64,000 nt of DNA from Flavobacterium sp. MDT1-60 (GCF_014844035.1 NZ_CP062159.1:4030001-4094000); one strand, 5' to 3'; positions 1 through 8,939 are shown, numbered from the stretch's first letter. Notes: a model not told the origin generated them from the sequence alone. Made by a program: numbers and translations.

Positions 1-10
1 TTCATCGGTG

Positions 11-18
11 CAAAAGTA
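11..18 (-). promoter_or_regulatory. Bacteroidota -7 promoter element, gene off the left edge
   Basis: On the minus strand this reads TACTTTTG, a match to TAnnTTTG. CAA triplets (TTG on the minus strand) at 36-38 and 41-43 are possible -33 elements, 17 or 22 bases away. The promoter would fire leftward into a gene outside the window. Confidence 0.4.
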
Positions 19-93
19 CACTATTTTTTTATTTACAAAACAAAAAAATAAAATTCTAACATTTTTTTATCGTAATGTTATTTTTGTGAAACA

Positions 94-125
94 CTAAGAT
101 TCTAAGATGCTAAGGTTCTGAGGTT
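94..125. repeat. Four-copy octamer tandem repeat
   Basis: Four consecutive 8-base units of the form CTAAGATT, CTAAGATG, CTAAGGTT and CTGAGGTT. It is non-coding and resembles the short CTAAG-rich repeats scattered between genes in flavobacteria. No function is suggested by the sequence. Confidence 0.6.
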
Positions 126-250
126 TTTCTAAAAGTCATATTTTTATAAAAATTCCAAACTAAGTAATATGATTCAACAACCAAAGCATTGACCTGAGGT
201 TGAAACTCACAAATTAAAACCTGAAAATTGAAACAAGACAAACCAAAAAA

Positions 251-276
251 CCCGATAGTTACTAATAACTATCGGG
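251..276 (-). terminator. Rho-independent terminator of the M1 peptidase gene
   Basis: A perfect 10-bp stem (CCCGATAGTT / AACTATCGGG) closes a short loop. On the minus strand it is followed by six T residues. It lies 27 bases past the aminopeptidase stop codon. T residues on the plus side as well could make it bidirectional. Confidence 0.85.
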
Positions 277-302
277 TTTTAAATAATTTATATCTTTACT
301 AT

Positions 303-2573
303 TTAATTCTTGGTAAACGGAATTACTTGTCCATTTCCTAAAACGATCATATCAAATCCTGTCTTAGCTTCATTAAATCTGAACTTTAGACCAGCACTTT
401 TTGACTGAAAAGTATCTTTTTCTCCAGCAACCGGCTCAACAGAAAATTTTGGATAGTTTGTTATTTCTACACTAAGAACGCTGCTTTTCTCTGTAATTTC
501 AATTTTTAAAGGTGCTTTTGCAGTCGAGTAAATCCCAACATAAGCATCTAAAATGATATCTTTCTCTATTATTCCTTTTGTTGCTGTCCAAACATTATTG
601 CTTTCGTTATAATCTGGAAAAACATGATCAGGATCTAGTGTTACACTTTCAATCTCTTCTGTAGAATTATGTTTGAAAGACCATTCATTGTTACGCTGCC
701 AAATTTCAACAGGCAATTTAACCCTGGTTACTTTTCCACTTTTCGTTTTTACATCCAAAATAATTGGCATTGGCATTTTATCGAAATTTTCAACCGTAAT
801 TATAACTCCTTTTGATGGGTCGTTTTTCACATATTTAATAGAATTAATTCCCTGATCAAATCTCCAGTTATTTACAAACCAGCTTCTCCAAAACCAACTT
901 AAATCTTCTCCGGCAACATTTTCAATTGTTCTGAAAAAATCGTCAGGAGTTGGATGTTTGTAAGCCCAACGTTCAACATAAGTACGCAATGCTTTATCAA
1001 AACGTTCTTGTCCTAAAACCTGTTCTCTTAAAATTGTTAATCCTGCACTTGGTTTTACATAACATAAAACTCCAATATTAGCTTCTTTCATATTATCAGG
1101 AGAACTCATAATAGTTTCTAATTTTGGACTAGTTAAATACTCCACATCTTCATGAAGATCTGAAGTCTTTTGCTTGTATTCTCCATTATTAAAATCAAAA
1201 GAACTTACAGAATTAATAAAAGTATTAAAACCTTCGTCCATCCAGGCAAATAAACGTTCGTTTGAACCAACAATCATAGGAAACCAAATATGTCCGAATT
1301 CGTGATCTGTAACTCCCCATAGATCATCACCTTTAGATTTCCATCCGCAGAAAACAATACCAGGATATTCCATTCCGCCTTCATTTCCTGCCACATTTGT
1401 CGCAGCCGGATAAGGATATTCAAACCATCTTTTTGAATAATTTTCGATTGATGATTTTACATATTCTGTAGAACGACCGTAAGCATCATTTCCAGCACTT
1501 TCAACAGGGTATGCTGATAATGCTAGTGATTTTTTACCACTTGGTAAGTTTATTTTTGCTCCGTCTAAGATAAAAGCTGCAGAGGATGCCCACGAAAAAT
1601 CACGGGCATTTTTAATTTGATAATGCCAGGTTTTTTCAGCTATTGCATTTGTATTTGCTGTAGCAGCAACTTCTTCTGCAGTACGAATCATAACCGTTTT
1701 ATCGCTTTGTGAAGCAGCTTTATAACGTTTAAACTGTTCTGCAGGCAAGACTTCTGCTCCGTTTAACAATTCCCCTGAACCTACAACATAGTGATTGGCA
1801 GGTACTGTAATTTTTACATCAAAATTACCATACTCTAAATAAAACTCAGAAGCTCCTAAATATGGTGCAGTATTCCACCCTCTTACATCATCATACACAC
1901 ACATACGTGGATACCATTGTGCAATCGTGAAGATTTTTCCGTTTTTAGTTTCTAAAACCCCCATTCTGTCAGATCCTTCAAAAGGCGCTATAAATGAAAA
2001 TTCAATTTTAATTTTTACCGATCCTCCTTTTGAAGCCAATTCTTGCGGAAGGAAAATTTGCATTCTTGTATCTGTAACAATGAATTTAGCATCAGTTTCA
2101 ACCTTAGTTTTTCCATCAGAAATTACTTTAACTGATTTAATTTTGTTTCCTCCATCAAAAACTTGTCCTTGTGCCCCATTACGGCTCCCTGTCAAAGGAA
2201 CTACAGCATTTCCTCTTGAATCTTCCTTAAATAAGTTTTGTTCTAAGTTTAACCAGACAAAAGATAATCTATCAGGACTATTATTAGTATAAGTAATTTC
2301 ATCAGTACCAACAATTTCATTTTTTACAGCATTTAATTTTGCTGTAATTTGATAATCAGCTCTGTTTTGCCAATATTCAACTCCAGGCTGACCACTGGCA
2401 GAACGGGTTGATGTACCGTTTTTTGTATAAAAATGAGGTGCAAAAGCATCATGATAATTATAATTATTTACCGGGTTTGCTACTGTTGAAGCTGGGGTTT
2501 GTTGTGCCCAAACAGAAGTAATCCCTACAAACAAAGCCATGGTTAATATGGCTTTCGAGGATTGTTTTTTCAT
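303..2573 (-). CDS. M1 family metallopeptidase (aminopeptidase N-like), exported
   Basis: Zinc aminopeptidase of the gluzincin M1 family, expected to remove N-terminal residues from peptides outside the cytoplasm. Counting from the Met at 2573, the zinc motif HEFGH covers residues 424-428, with the third ligand Glu447 in the standard 18-residue spacing. The substrate-binding GGMEYPG segment, the counterpart of GAMEN, covers 399-405. The frame is open to 2597, but the Met at 2573 is preferred because it starts a clean signal peptide (MKKQ, hydrophobic stretch, cleavage after VWAQ). The protein is 756 residues long. The N-terminal beta domain and central catalytic domain are present; the last 100 residues are beta-rich and less conserved. 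It is transcribed alone, with a terminator directly downstream. The substrate cannot be read from the sequence. Confidence 0.9.
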   Translation of the reverse strand: MKKQSSKAILTMALFVGITSVWAQQTPASTVANPVNNYNYHDAFAPHFYTKNGTSTRSASGQPGVEYWQNRADYQITAKLNAVKNEIVGTDEITYTNNSPDRLSFVWLNLEQNLFKEDSRGNAVVPLTGSRNGAQGQVFDGGNKIKSVKVISDGKTKVETDAKFIVTDTRMQIFLPQELASKGGSVKIKIEFSFIAPFEGSDRMGVLETKNGKIFTIAQWYPRMCVYDDVRGWNTAPYLGASEFYLEYGNFDVKITVPANHYVVGSGELLNGAEVLPAEQFKRYKAASQSDKTVMIRTAEEVAATANTNAIAEKTWHYQIKNARDFSWASSAAFILDGAKINLPSGKKSLALSAYPVESAGNDAYGRSTEYVKSSIENYSKRWFEYPYPAATNVAGNEGGMEYPGIVFCGWKSKGDDLWGVTDHEFGHIWFPMIVGSNERLFAWMDEGFNTFINSVSSFDFNNGEYKQKTSDLHEDVEYLTSPKLETIMSSPDNMKEANIGVLCYVKPSAGLTILREQVLGQERFDKALRTYVERWAYKHPTPDDFFRTIENVAGEDLSWFWRSWFVNNWRFDQGINSIKYVKNDPSKGVIITVENFDKMPMPIILDVKTKSGKVTRVKLPVEIWQRNNEWSFKHNSTEEIESVTLDPDHVFPDYNESNNVWTATKGIIEKDIILDAYVGIYSTAKAPLKIEITEKSSVLSVEITNYPKFSVEPVAGEKDTFQSKSAGLKFRFNEAKTGFDMIVLGNGQVIPFTKN

Positions 2574-2762
2574 ATTTTTTAGCTGTTTATGCAGCAAATT
2601 AATGAAAAAAAAAGCTATTTACAGAGAGAAGTTTAAGGTTAAATTTGATTTTTAGCAAAATTTTATCAAAAAAATAATTTAAGCTATTTCCTTCAAAAAC
2701 TAAAATTTATAAAATATATTTACCGTTAGATAAAAACTATTTTTTCATTCAACTCTATCATA

Positions 2763-3614
2763 TTGGATACAACTATTTCAAATTCAACACTTAAAGCTTC
2801 TATAAAACATTCGGGAGCAGAATTATCATCATTAAAGAACAGTCAAAATAAGGAATTTATCTGGGAAGGTAATCCTGATTTTTGGGGAAAGCATTCTCCG
2901 GTTCTTTTTCCGATTGTAGGAACTTTAAAAAACAATACATATAGAGTAAACGGAAAAGAATATCAACTGCCAAGGCATGGTTTTGCTCGTGAAATGGAAT
3001 TTCAATTGATTGATAAAAGAGAAAATAGTGCTGCTTTTTCCTTGAAGTCAAATACCGAAACGCTGAAAAAATACCCTTTTGAATTTGAATTACAACTCAT
3101 CTATACACTTCATGAAAGCACTTTAGATATTCAATATAAAATAACTAATAAAAGTGAAAGTAAAATACCTTTTTCTATAGGTGCACATCCGGCTATTGCT
3201 TTACCAGAGAATTTTGAGAGTTATGCATTAAAATTTGAAAGAGAAGAAGTTCTGAAATATTATCTTCTTGAAAATGATTTAATTTCGAATAGAACTGAAG
3301 TTCTAGAAACAACGAATAGTTTAGTCTCATTAAATTATAAATTGTTTGAGAATGACGCGTTAATTTTTAAAACGTTAGAATCAAATTCACTTACAATTCT
3401 TGAAAATTCAAAACCTTATATAAAAGTGGATTTTGAAGATTTTCCAAGTTTAGGGATATGGACAAAAGAACAAGCTCCATTTATCTGCATTGAACCTTGG
3501 TTAGGATATTCTGATACAGCTGTTAATTCAGGAGATTTATTCGAAAAAGAAGGAATTTTAATTTTGGATGCAAATCAGACATTCACTTCAAAATTCAGTA
3601 TACAAATATTATAA
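2763..3614 (+). CDS. Aldose 1-epimerase family protein (LacX-like)
   Basis: Probable sugar mutarotase of the galactose mutarotase-like fold, which interconverts alpha and beta anomers. The match is to the LacX/aldose epimerase group by the HGFAR segment near residue 76, the GAHPA histidine motif near residue 140 and the late ICIEPW segment, whose Glu is the usual catalytic base. At 283 residues it has the usual length of the LacX type and no signal peptide, so it should be cytoplasmic. The frame has no suitable ATG; translation appears to start at TTG 2763. It is followed after 10 bases by the acetyltransferase gene, so the two are probably co-transcribed. The real sugar substrate is unknown. 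Confidence 0.8.
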   Translation: MDTTISNSTLKASIKHSGAELSSLKNSQNKEFIWEGNPDFWGKHSPVLFPIVGTLKNNTYRVNGKEYQLPRHGFAREMEFQLIDKRENSAAFSLKSNTETLKKYPFEFELQLIYTLHESTLDIQYKITNKSESKIPFSIGAHPAIALPENFESYALKFEREEVLKYYLLENDLISNRTEVLETTNSLVSLNYKLFENDALIFKTLESNSLTILENSKPYIKVDFEDFPSLGIWTKEQAPFICIEPWLGYSDTAVNSGDLFEKEGILILDANQTFTSKFSIQIL

Positions 3615-3624
3615 AATCTAAAAA

Positions 3625-4173
3625 ATGTTAGAATTCAATTTTTCTCCATTTCCAATTATAGAAACAGAACGTTTGCTTTTAAGACGAATTACAAATGATG
3701 ATGTAAAAGAAGTTTTTGAATTACGTTCAAACCGTGAAACAATGAAATATATTCCAAGGCCTTTGGTAAAAAACTATGAAGATGCATTGGAGCATATAGC
3801 TATGATAGAAGATAAAATTGTAACGAATGTTGGAATCAATTGGGGTATCACTTTAAAAGATAGCCCAAAATTGTTAGGAATCATAGGCTATTACAGAATG
3901 CAGCCTGAAAATTATCGTGCTGAAATAGGCTATATGCTATTGCCTGAATTTCATGGAAAAGGAATTATTCCAGAAGCCGTAAATAGATTAATCAGATATG
4001 GTTTTGATGATCTGAAATTACATTCAATTGAAGCGGTAATTGATCCTGAAAATTTAGCTTCAGAAAAAGTATTACAAAAATGTGGTTTTATTAAAGAAGC
4101 GCATTTTAAAGAATCTGAATTTTATGAAGGTCGTTTTCTTGATAAGGTAATTTACTCATTACTAGACAAATAA
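3625..4173 (+). CDS. GNAT family N-acetyltransferase (RimJ/RimL type)
   Basis: Acetyl-CoA-dependent N-acetyltransferase of the GNAT superfamily. The N-terminal ETERLLLRR strand is typical of RimJ/RimL members. The acetyl-CoA binding loop is visible as PEFHGKGI near residues 111-118, and the ending pattern ASEKVLQKCGF is the usual motif B region. The protein is 182 residues long, the normal size for a single-domain enzyme, and lacks a signal peptide. The ATG at 3625 lies 10 bases after the epimerase stop, suggesting an operon. Family membership is secure; the acceptor, a ribosomal protein N-terminus or a small molecule, cannot be told. Confidence 0.85.
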   Translation: MLEFNFSPFPIIETERLLLRRITNDDVKEVFELRSNRETMKYIPRPLVKNYEDALEHIAMIEDKIVTNVGINWGITLKDSPKLLGIIGYYRMQPENYRAEIGYMLLPEFHGKGIIPEAVNRLIRYGFDDLKLHSIEAVIDPENLASEKVLQKCGFIKEAHFKESEFYEGRFLDKVIYSLLDK

Positions 4174-4248
4174 AAAACAACTAGTTTCCTATAAAAATAA
4201 ATCTTGTTAAATATACTTTTTCCACAATAGCAAATCGGTCTATTGCGT

Positions 4249-4256
4249 TATATTTG
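4249..4256 (+). promoter_or_regulatory. -7 element upstream of the small beta-barrel gene
   Basis: TATATTTG matches TAnnTTTG exactly. It lies 51 bases upstream of the ATG at 4308. No clear TTG is seen at the -33 distance. Confidence 0.5.
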
Positions 4257-4307
4257 CACGCGAAATAAATGACTAAACCTTATTTCGAATTCCGAAAACT
4301 TATTTTT

Positions 4308-4865
4308 ATGAAAAAAATACTTATCCTTTTTGTTCTTTTCTCTTCTGTTCAAAGTCAAAGTCAAACTTACTTAAAATTTAATGCTGCAACTGCTTTATTT
4401 GCTATTCCAAATGTAGGTATAGAAACAAGTATTGGAGAAAAAACTACTTTTAGCGTTGATGTTATGGCATCTTTCTGGGAATCTGTAAATGGTCATAATC
4501 CTATGAAATTTGTTACTTTGACCCCTGAAATTCGTTACCATTTTAAAGAAAAATATAATGGTTTTTATGTTGGAGGTCATATTGGTGGTGATGTATATGA
4601 CATACAAAAGTGGAATTATTGGGATAGCAATAGATATGAACATGGATTTGGATATAGACTAGGGGTTACAATAGGATATAATATCAAATTAAACGATAAA
4701 TTTTTATTAGATATTTTTGCAGGAGGTGGTTGGCATCAGGGCTTCTATCATGGCTATTATAATGATGGAACTCCAGGTAGATATGAAAAAGCCGAAAATT
4801 GGAATAAAAGCGGAGAATGGCTTCCGTACCGTGGCGGTGTAATGCTTTCTTATAAATTGAATTAA
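4308..4865 (+). CDS. Small outer-membrane beta-barrel protein (DUF3575-like)
   Basis: Predicted secreted or outer-membrane protein of 185 residues. An upstream ATG at 4269 is in frame, but the Met at 4308 begins a standard signal peptide (MKKIL, hydrophobic core, SQSQT), so it is chosen. The mature part alternates aromatic and glycine residues in short strands, as small beta-barrels do, and ends in hydrophobic residues (SYKLN). The overall pattern resembles the DUF3575 family, proposed to include FimA-accessory-like outer-membrane proteins; this assignment is tentative. The stop codon overlaps the stop of the convergent downstream gene by the shared TTAA. No partner gene is evident. Confidence 0.7.
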   Translation: MKKILILFVLFSSVQSQSQTYLKFNAATALFAIPNVGIETSIGEKTTFSVDVMASFWESVNGHNPMKFVTLTPEIRYHFKEKYNGFYVGGHIGGDVYDIQKWNYWDSNRYEHGFGYRLGVTIGYNIKLNDKFLLDIFAGGGWHQGFYHGYYNDGTPGRYEKAENWNKSGEWLPYRGGVMLSYKLN

Positions 4866-5083
4866 AATTTAGAAAGCGATTTAATATATAAATCTTCCAC
4901 TTTTTTACGAGCCCAATCTGTTTTACGTAAGAAGGTCAAGCTGGATTTTATACTTGGATTTGAAGTAAAACATTTTATCGGAATTAATTCTGATAATGTA
5001 TCAAAACCATAATAAGCGACAAGCTTTTCTAATATTGATTGAAGTGTAATTCCGTGTAAAGGATCTTTTGATTGATTTTGCAT
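4862..5083 (-). CDS. VF530 family DNA-binding protein (DUF2132)
   Basis: Short cytoplasmic protein of 73 residues matching the VF530/DUF2132 family. Visible signatures are the N-terminal KDPLHGITL segment, the YYGFDTL core and the [18 protein letters not shown] stretch, ending [10 protein letters not shown]. Family members were annotated as DNA-binding from a structural study of a Vibrio protein, but their role in the cell is unknown. It is a single-gene unit, convergent with the beta-barrel gene, sharing four bases at the stops. The family assignment is strong; the function is not established. Confidence 0.85.
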   Translation of the reverse strand: MQNQSKDPLHGITLQSILEKLVAYYGFDTLSELIPIKCFTSNPSIKSSLTFLRKTDWARKKVEDLYIKSLSKF

Positions 5084-5106
5084 TTTATCTTTTTAAAATA
5101 ATAGTA

Positions 5107-5138
5107 AAAAGACCGTACTCCAAAAAAGTACGGTCTTT
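5107..5138 (-). terminator. Terminator downstream of the frameshifted outer-membrane gene
   Basis: Inverted repeat AAGACCGTACT / AGTACGGTCTT with a loop of about seven bases. On the minus strand the stem is followed by a run of T. It serves the gene ending at 5192 and also insulates the VF530 gene. Confidence 0.85.
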
Positions 5139-5191
5139 CCTTTTTGCAAAATTAACGAATTGAAATTAAATTTAAATCAAATCGACTACTA

Positions 5192-5814
5192 TTAGAATAT
5201 AAATTTAAATCCGAAAGAAAGTGGTGTGGTTAAATTTGGATTCCCTACCAAATAAGCTGAATCAACATTTGCTACGTGGGCTAACCCAAAATTAGTAACA
5301 GTAGTTTTTTCTCCAACTTTTGGATCCAGGGTCGTGGAAGTAAAATTTGCTAAATCATAAGAAAACTCGACTGAAAAACTTTTAGTTACAAAATAATCAA
5401 ATCCACCAGATAAAGCTAAACCAACCTGATTTACTTTTAAGTCTCTTTCCTTTTCTTTTCCAGTAATAATTGGAGCAGCTAATTGTCCGAAGAAATATAA
5501 AGAACCGGCAACATTCCAATATTTTCTGGCTAGTGGTTCAATAACGATTAAATCAGTTTTTACAGCCGTTCCTGCATTTGATTCAGATTTCATATTAATA
5601 AATCCCAATCCAGCTCCAACTGCTACTGACGGTGTTATAAATGTACCAACAACAGGCAGTATACTTACGTTTTTTTAAAATCTCCTGTTTTAGTTTGCTG
5701 ATAACCAATTTGAGAAGTAGCGAACCACGCTCCTTTTAAACTTTGATTTGCCTCTTGTGCCTTTGCGGTTAAACCAATCATCACAATACCAACTAATGAT
5801 AAAATCTTTTTCAT
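5192..5814 (-). pseudogene. Outer-membrane beta-barrel protein, broken by a one-base frameshift
   Basis: The gene starts at ATG 5814 with a signal peptide (MKKILSL, hydrophobic stretch, TAKAQ) and is open for 49 codons to a TAA at 5665-5667. The rest of the protein is in another frame, ending at 5192. The frames meet at a run of seven T (5670-5676; A on the coding strand). Adding one base there joins them into a continuous 207-residue protein reading DFKKNVSILPVVGTF across the junction, then a typical barrel ending in FGFKFIF. The second part could be translated alone from 5608, but would lack a signal peptide. Either a true inactivating slip, phase variation, or a homopolymer sequencing error is possible. 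Confidence 0.8.
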
Positions 5815-5840
5815 GTTTGAGTTTGTTTTAAATTATTCAA

Positions 5841-5848
5841 CAAACTTA
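5841..5848 (-). promoter_or_regulatory. -7 element of the frameshifted outer-membrane gene
   Basis: Minus strand reads TAAGTTTG, matching TAnnTTTG, 26 bases upstream of the ATG at 5814. The spacing to the start is normal. No clear -33 TTG is seen. Confidence 0.5.
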
Positions 5849-5941
5849 TATGTAAGTTTTTTCCTTAAACATGATCTAAGTCATAGATTAAAAAAAATCT
5901 TTAATTATCTTAGATTGTATTAAAGTTTTTCAATTTTGTTT

Positions 5942-5949
5942 TACATTTG
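5942..5949 (+). promoter_or_regulatory. -7 element immediately before smpB
   Basis: TACATTTG matches TAnnTTTG and ends only five bases before the smpB ATG at 5955. A start of transcription at the normal distance would fall on or next to the start codon, so the message may be leaderless. Confidence 0.6.
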
Positions 5950-5954
5950 CAACT

Positions 5955-6410
5955 ATGTTAAAAACAGTCAATATACTTAATAAGAGAGCTCGTTTCGATT
6001 ACGAGATAATCGATACTTATACTGCCGGAATTGTTTTATCCGGAACAGAAATCAAATCTATACGCTTAGGGAAGGCTAATATCACTGAAAGCTTTTGTGA
6101 ATTTAATAATCTTGAGCTTTTTGCAATCAATACTTATATTGAAGAATATTCTTTTGGAAATCAATTCAATCATAAGTCAAGAAGTGAAAGAAAATTACTT
6201 TTGAATAAAAAGGAGCTAAAAAGCCTTCATAAAAGTGTACAGGCAAAAGGACTTACTATTGTCCCGCTAAAGTTATTTACAAATGAAAAAGGTCTTGCAA
6301 AATTGCAAATAGGCCTTTGTAAAGGAAAGAAAAACTACGACAAACGCGAATCTTTGAAAGAACAAGACACAAAACGTGACTTAGACCGAATTAAAAAAGC
6401 TTACAATTAA
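5955..6410 (+). CDS. smpB: SsrA-binding protein SmpB
   Basis: SmpB binds tmRNA and brings it to ribosomes stalled on messages without a stop codon, so that the nascent chain is tagged for degradation. The 151-residue length is typical. The N-terminal [10 protein letters not shown] strand, the GTEIKS(I)R motif near residues 30-36, the central [11 protein letters not shown] segment and the basic C-terminal tail ([10 protein letters not shown]...DRIKKAYN) are family hallmarks. The ATG at 5955 gives the canonical start. It is a monocistronic gene here; the ssrA gene itself is not in the window. Together with prfH at 17011-17700 it is the second ribosome-rescue gene in this segment. Confidence 0.97.
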   Translation: MLKTVNILNKRARFDYEIIDTYTAGIVLSGTEIKSIRLGKANITESFCEFNNLELFAINTYIEEYSFGNQFNHKSRSERKLLLNKKELKSLHKSVQAKGLTIVPLKLFTNEKGLAKLQIGLCKGKKNYDKRESLKEQDTKRDLDRIKKAYN

Positions 6411-6487
6411 GTTGCTTTAATTATCCCTAAAGTGTTGTTTATTAATATTTTATCTTTAATTTTATACAAACAATTTAACTGTAAAAT

Positions 6488-7126
6488 ATGAAAAAGTACT
6501 TAGTTTTCTTAATCGCCGTACTGACACTTTCAGGTTGTGGCAGTAATACATCAATTGTAAATAGCTGGAGAGATCCAGATGTAACTGTTGCACAGGAGCA
6601 CTTTAAAAAAGTCTTAGTTGTTGCTTTAGTAAAAGATGAAGCTTCCAGAAGAATTACAGAAAATAGGATTGCAGCCAGTAATCAAATATTTAAAACTTCT
6701 TATCAATATTTAAACGAAAGCACTAAACAACTTACCCAGGAACAAAAATTAAAAATTTTACAAGATGAAAATTTTGATGGCGTTGTTACGATGCGTTTAG
6801 TAAGTACTGATAAAGAGACAAACTACGTTCCAGGAACTTATACTGGAATGTATTATGGAGGATTTGATGGCGCATATACAGGAATGTATGGATATGGATT
6901 TGGTAACTGGTACGGAATGTATTCCCCAAATTTCTACGATCCGGGCTATTATCAGGAAACTACATCTTATATGGTAGAAACTAATATTTTTTCCTTAAAA
7001 CAAAACAAATTAATCTGGACAGGAACGACAAAATCTGAATATGTTACGGATTTGGGACAAACTGTAGACGCCATTATGCAAGCCGTAGTTGGCGAAATGA
7101 AAAAAGACGGATCATTACCAAAATAA
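6488..7126 (+). CDS. Lipoprotein of unknown function (DUF4136-like)
   Basis: Predicted lipoprotein of 212 residues. The signal peptide ends with the lipobox LSGC, placing the modified Cys at residue 17. The mature protein has the beginning SIVNSWRDPD, then an alpha/beta domain with DGVVTMRLVS, a glycine- and tyrosine-rich loop between residues 117 and 150, and a conserved ending KLIWTGTTKSEY. The pattern recalls DUF4136-type lipoproteins, but I am not certain of this. It is transcribed alone; a terminator hairpin follows directly. Location in the inner leaflet of the outer membrane is likely but not provable. Confidence 0.75.
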   Translation: MKKYLVFLIAVLTLSGCGSNTSIVNSWRDPDVTVAQEHFKKVLVVALVKDEASRRITENRIAASNQIFKTSYQYLNESTKQLTQEQKLKILQDENFDGVVTMRLVSTDKETNYVPGTYTGMYYGGFDGAYTGMYGYGFGNWYGMYSPNFYDPGYYQETTSYMVETNIFSLKQNKLIWTGTTKSEYVTDLGQTVDAIMQAVVGEMKKDGSLPK

Positions 7127-7133
7127 AATAATT

Positions 7134-7164
7134 AAAAGCAATAATTATTTATTGCTTTTTTTAT
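7134..7164 (+). terminator. Terminator of the lipoprotein gene
   Basis: An 11-bp perfect stem (AAAAGCAATAA / TTATTGCTTTT) with a four-base loop, running into a T tract. It starts eight bases past the stop at 7126. Confidence 0.8.
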
Positions 7165-7214
7165 AAACTAAAAAATGACCAAATTTGTCAAGACAATTTA
7201 AATCATTTATTCAA

Positions 7215-8222
7215 ATGAGGACACTTCTTAAAAATGCAAGAGAGCAAAAAGGATTTAAAACCCGTGAGGTGGCACAGCTTCTTGGAATCGATCAGGCATT
7301 AATAAGTAAATTTGAGTCAGGAACCAGAAAACCTACTAAGGAGCAAATTTCTAAACTTTCTCAACTCTTAGAAATTGACTTTGAAACTTTAATGATTGCC
7401 TGGCTTAAAGAAAAAATTCTTTATGAAATTGGCGATGAGGAATTTGCCCTAAAAGCATTATTACTTGTTGAACAGGAAATTCAGAACAATAAAAGACACA
7501 ATAATGCTGCTGTCTTATCAACCGTTCAAAATATTTTGGATGAAATTGAACTGCTTCGGCAAAAAATCCAATCTTTTCAACATTTTGAATTACGTCGTAT
7601 TTCCAAAATAATTGAATTAGAATTTATTTTCGAAACCAACCGCTTAAACGGAAACTCATTAACATTTCAGGAAACAAAAGCTGTAATTAATGATGGAATA
7701 ACAATTCCAGGAAAAAGCATGCAAGAACATCTTGAAGCTGTAAATCTTCACGAAACTATTTCCTATATAAAAGATTTGAATCAGAAAAAAATCCCTTTAA
7801 ATGAGAAAGAATTCCTGACAATTCATAATTTAATTTTGAAAGGGATTAAGCCAAAAAATGCCGGAAAATACAAAAATGATGCATTAGTAATTCGCGAAAT
7901 GAATTTGTTTTTTAACTGGTTTGAAACCCAAAAAAACAATGTACACCCCATACTTTTGGCTTCGGAGACGCATTTGAAAATTATGACTATAAATCCCTTT
8001 GAAAATGCAACTGTACAAATGGCTCATCTAATCATGAATTGGATTTTACTTCAAAATGACTATGTATTTGCCACCATTGAAGGAAGTGAAGAAAATATCA
8101 CCCAATATTTCGCTGTTTTAGCGGAATGCCAGAAAATGAATAACAACTCCCATTTTATTAATTATATTCTTCAAATTGAAAAAGCGAATTTAAATCGTGC
8201 GATCCAATTGGTTTCACAATAA
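7215..8222 (+). CDS. XRE-type HTH protein with a degenerate Fic domain
   Basis: The product combines an N-terminal Cro/C1-type HTH (residues 1-55, with VAQLLGIDQALISKFESG) and a C-terminal Fic-fold domain (about 126-270). The fold is recognised by the flap segment NAGKYKNDALVI and by the helix leading to the active site. The catalytic HPFx(D/E)GNGR motif is replaced by NPFENATVQ at 260-268, so the His, acidic, Gly-Asn-Gly and Arg positions are lost. The inhibitory helix motif, normally containing (I)EGN, reads TNRLNGN at 141-147, with Asn in place of the inhibitory Glu. AMPylation is therefore unlikely. It may act as a transcription factor with a nucleotide- or protein-binding remnant. The ATG at 7215 fits the HTH start; an in-frame TTG at 7185 is an alternative. 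No toxin or antitoxin partner is adjacent. Confidence 0.85.
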   Translation: MRTLLKNAREQKGFKTREVAQLLGIDQALISKFESGTRKPTKEQISKLSQLLEIDFETLMIAWLKEKILYEIGDEEFALKALLLVEQEIQNNKRHNNAAVLSTVQNILDEIELLRQKIQSFQHFELRRISKIIELEFIFETNRLNGNSLTFQETKAVINDGITIPGKSMQEHLEAVNLHETISYIKDLNQKKIPLNEKEFLTIHNLILKGIKPKNAGKYKNDALVIREMNLFFNWFETQKNNVHPILLASETHLKIMTINPFENATVQMAHLIMNWILLQNDYVFATIEGSEENITQYFAVLAECQKMNNNSHFINYILQIEKANLNRAIQLVSQ

Positions 8223-8223
8223 A

Positions 8224-8243
8224 AAAAGCCCAACTGGGCTTTT
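8224..8243. terminator. Bidirectional terminator between the HTH-Fic gene and pcm
   Basis: AAAAGCCCA / TGGGCTTTT hairpin with a small loop, flanked by A and T runs on both sides. It lies between two convergent stop codons. Confidence 0.8.
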
Positions 8244-8247
8244 CTAT

Positions 8248-8889
8248 TTAATTTTTATCTTCTAATAAAGGAACAAATCTAAACTCTCCAAACTCATGTT
8301 TTTCAAATTGAGTTTCATTTTTACGAATTAATAAGGTCATAATCTGAACATCTTCACCTAGCGGAATAACCAGCCTGCCTCCTATTTTTAACTGCGCCAT
8401 TAAAGGCTGAGGGATAAACGGAGCACCTGCCGTAACAATAATACTGTCAAATGGAGCATGATTTGGCAAACCTTTATAACCATCTCCAAAAGAAAGATGT
8501 TTTGGACGGATATTTAGCTTCGGAAATAAATTTGAAGTGGCTTTAAATAATTCGTTTTGTCTTTCAATACTATAAACTTTAGCACCAAGCATAAACAAAA
8601 CAGCGGTTTGATAACCGGAGCCTGTTCCAATTTCTAAAATTTTGTGATCTTTTTTAACTTCTAACAACTGGGATTGAAAAGCAACTGTATAAGGCTGTGA
8701 AATAGTTTGTCCGGCTCCAATAGGAAATGCCTTATCCTGATAAGCGTAATCTTCAAAACTTGAATTCAAAAAAAGGTGTCTTGGGATTTTTTTTATCGCA
8801 TCCAGGACCGCTCTGTCAGTAATCCCTTTTTGCTCTAAAGTGCTTACTAATTGATTACGAAGTCCTTGATGTTTGGCAGTGTCTTTCAA
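8248..8889 (-). CDS. pcm: Protein-L-isoaspartate O-methyltransferase
   Basis: Repairs damaged proteins by transferring a methyl group from S-adenosylmethionine to L-isoaspartyl residues. Motif GAGQTISQPY (residues 58-67) is the family signature, and EIGTGSGYQT (86-95) is the SAM-binding motif I; the late segment RLVIPLG matches the C-terminal strand. The length of 213 residues is typical. There is no ATG in the upstream frame; TTG at 8889 gives the expected N-terminus. A promoter with both elements lies 22 bases upstream. The gene stands alone and converges with the HTH-Fic gene. Confidence 0.95.
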   Translation of the reverse strand: MKDTAKHQGLRNQLVSTLEQKGITDRAVLDAIKKIPRHLFLNSSFEDYAYQDKAFPIGAGQTISQPYTVAFQSQLLEVKKDHKILEIGTGSGYQTAVLFMLGAKVYSIERQNELFKATSNLFPKLNIRPKHLSFGDGYKGLPNHAPFDSIIVTAGAPFIPQPLMAQLKIGGRLVIPLGEDVQIMTLLIRKNETQFEKHEFGEFRFVPLLEDKN

Positions 8890-8910
8890 AATGGGTAGGT
8901 TTTATTTTGG

Positions 8911-8939
8911 CAAAAATAAGAAAGTAAAAAAGAAATCAA
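8911..8939 (-). promoter_or_regulatory. Promoter of pcm (-7 and -33 elements)
   Basis: The minus strand carries TATTTTTG at 8911-8918 and TTG at 8937-8939, separated by 18 bases, close to the Bacteroidota consensus spacing. It supports the TTG start at 8889. Confidence 0.65.

Larger units (their letters stand above)
1..302. other. Left-edge non-coding region
   Basis: No gene is supported here. The stretch holds a minus-strand promoter-like motif near the left edge, a short octamer repeat and, at its right end, the terminator hairpin of the aminopeptidase gene. A plus-strand -7-like motif (TATTTTTG) lies at 79-86, so a short plus-strand transcript ending at the hairpin is conceivable. Confidence 0.6.

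Noticed and set aside
7185..8222. HTH-Fic gene considered as an active Fic toxin-antitoxin module
   Set aside because: The catalytic His, acidic and Arg residues are missing and no separate antitoxin gene is adjacent.
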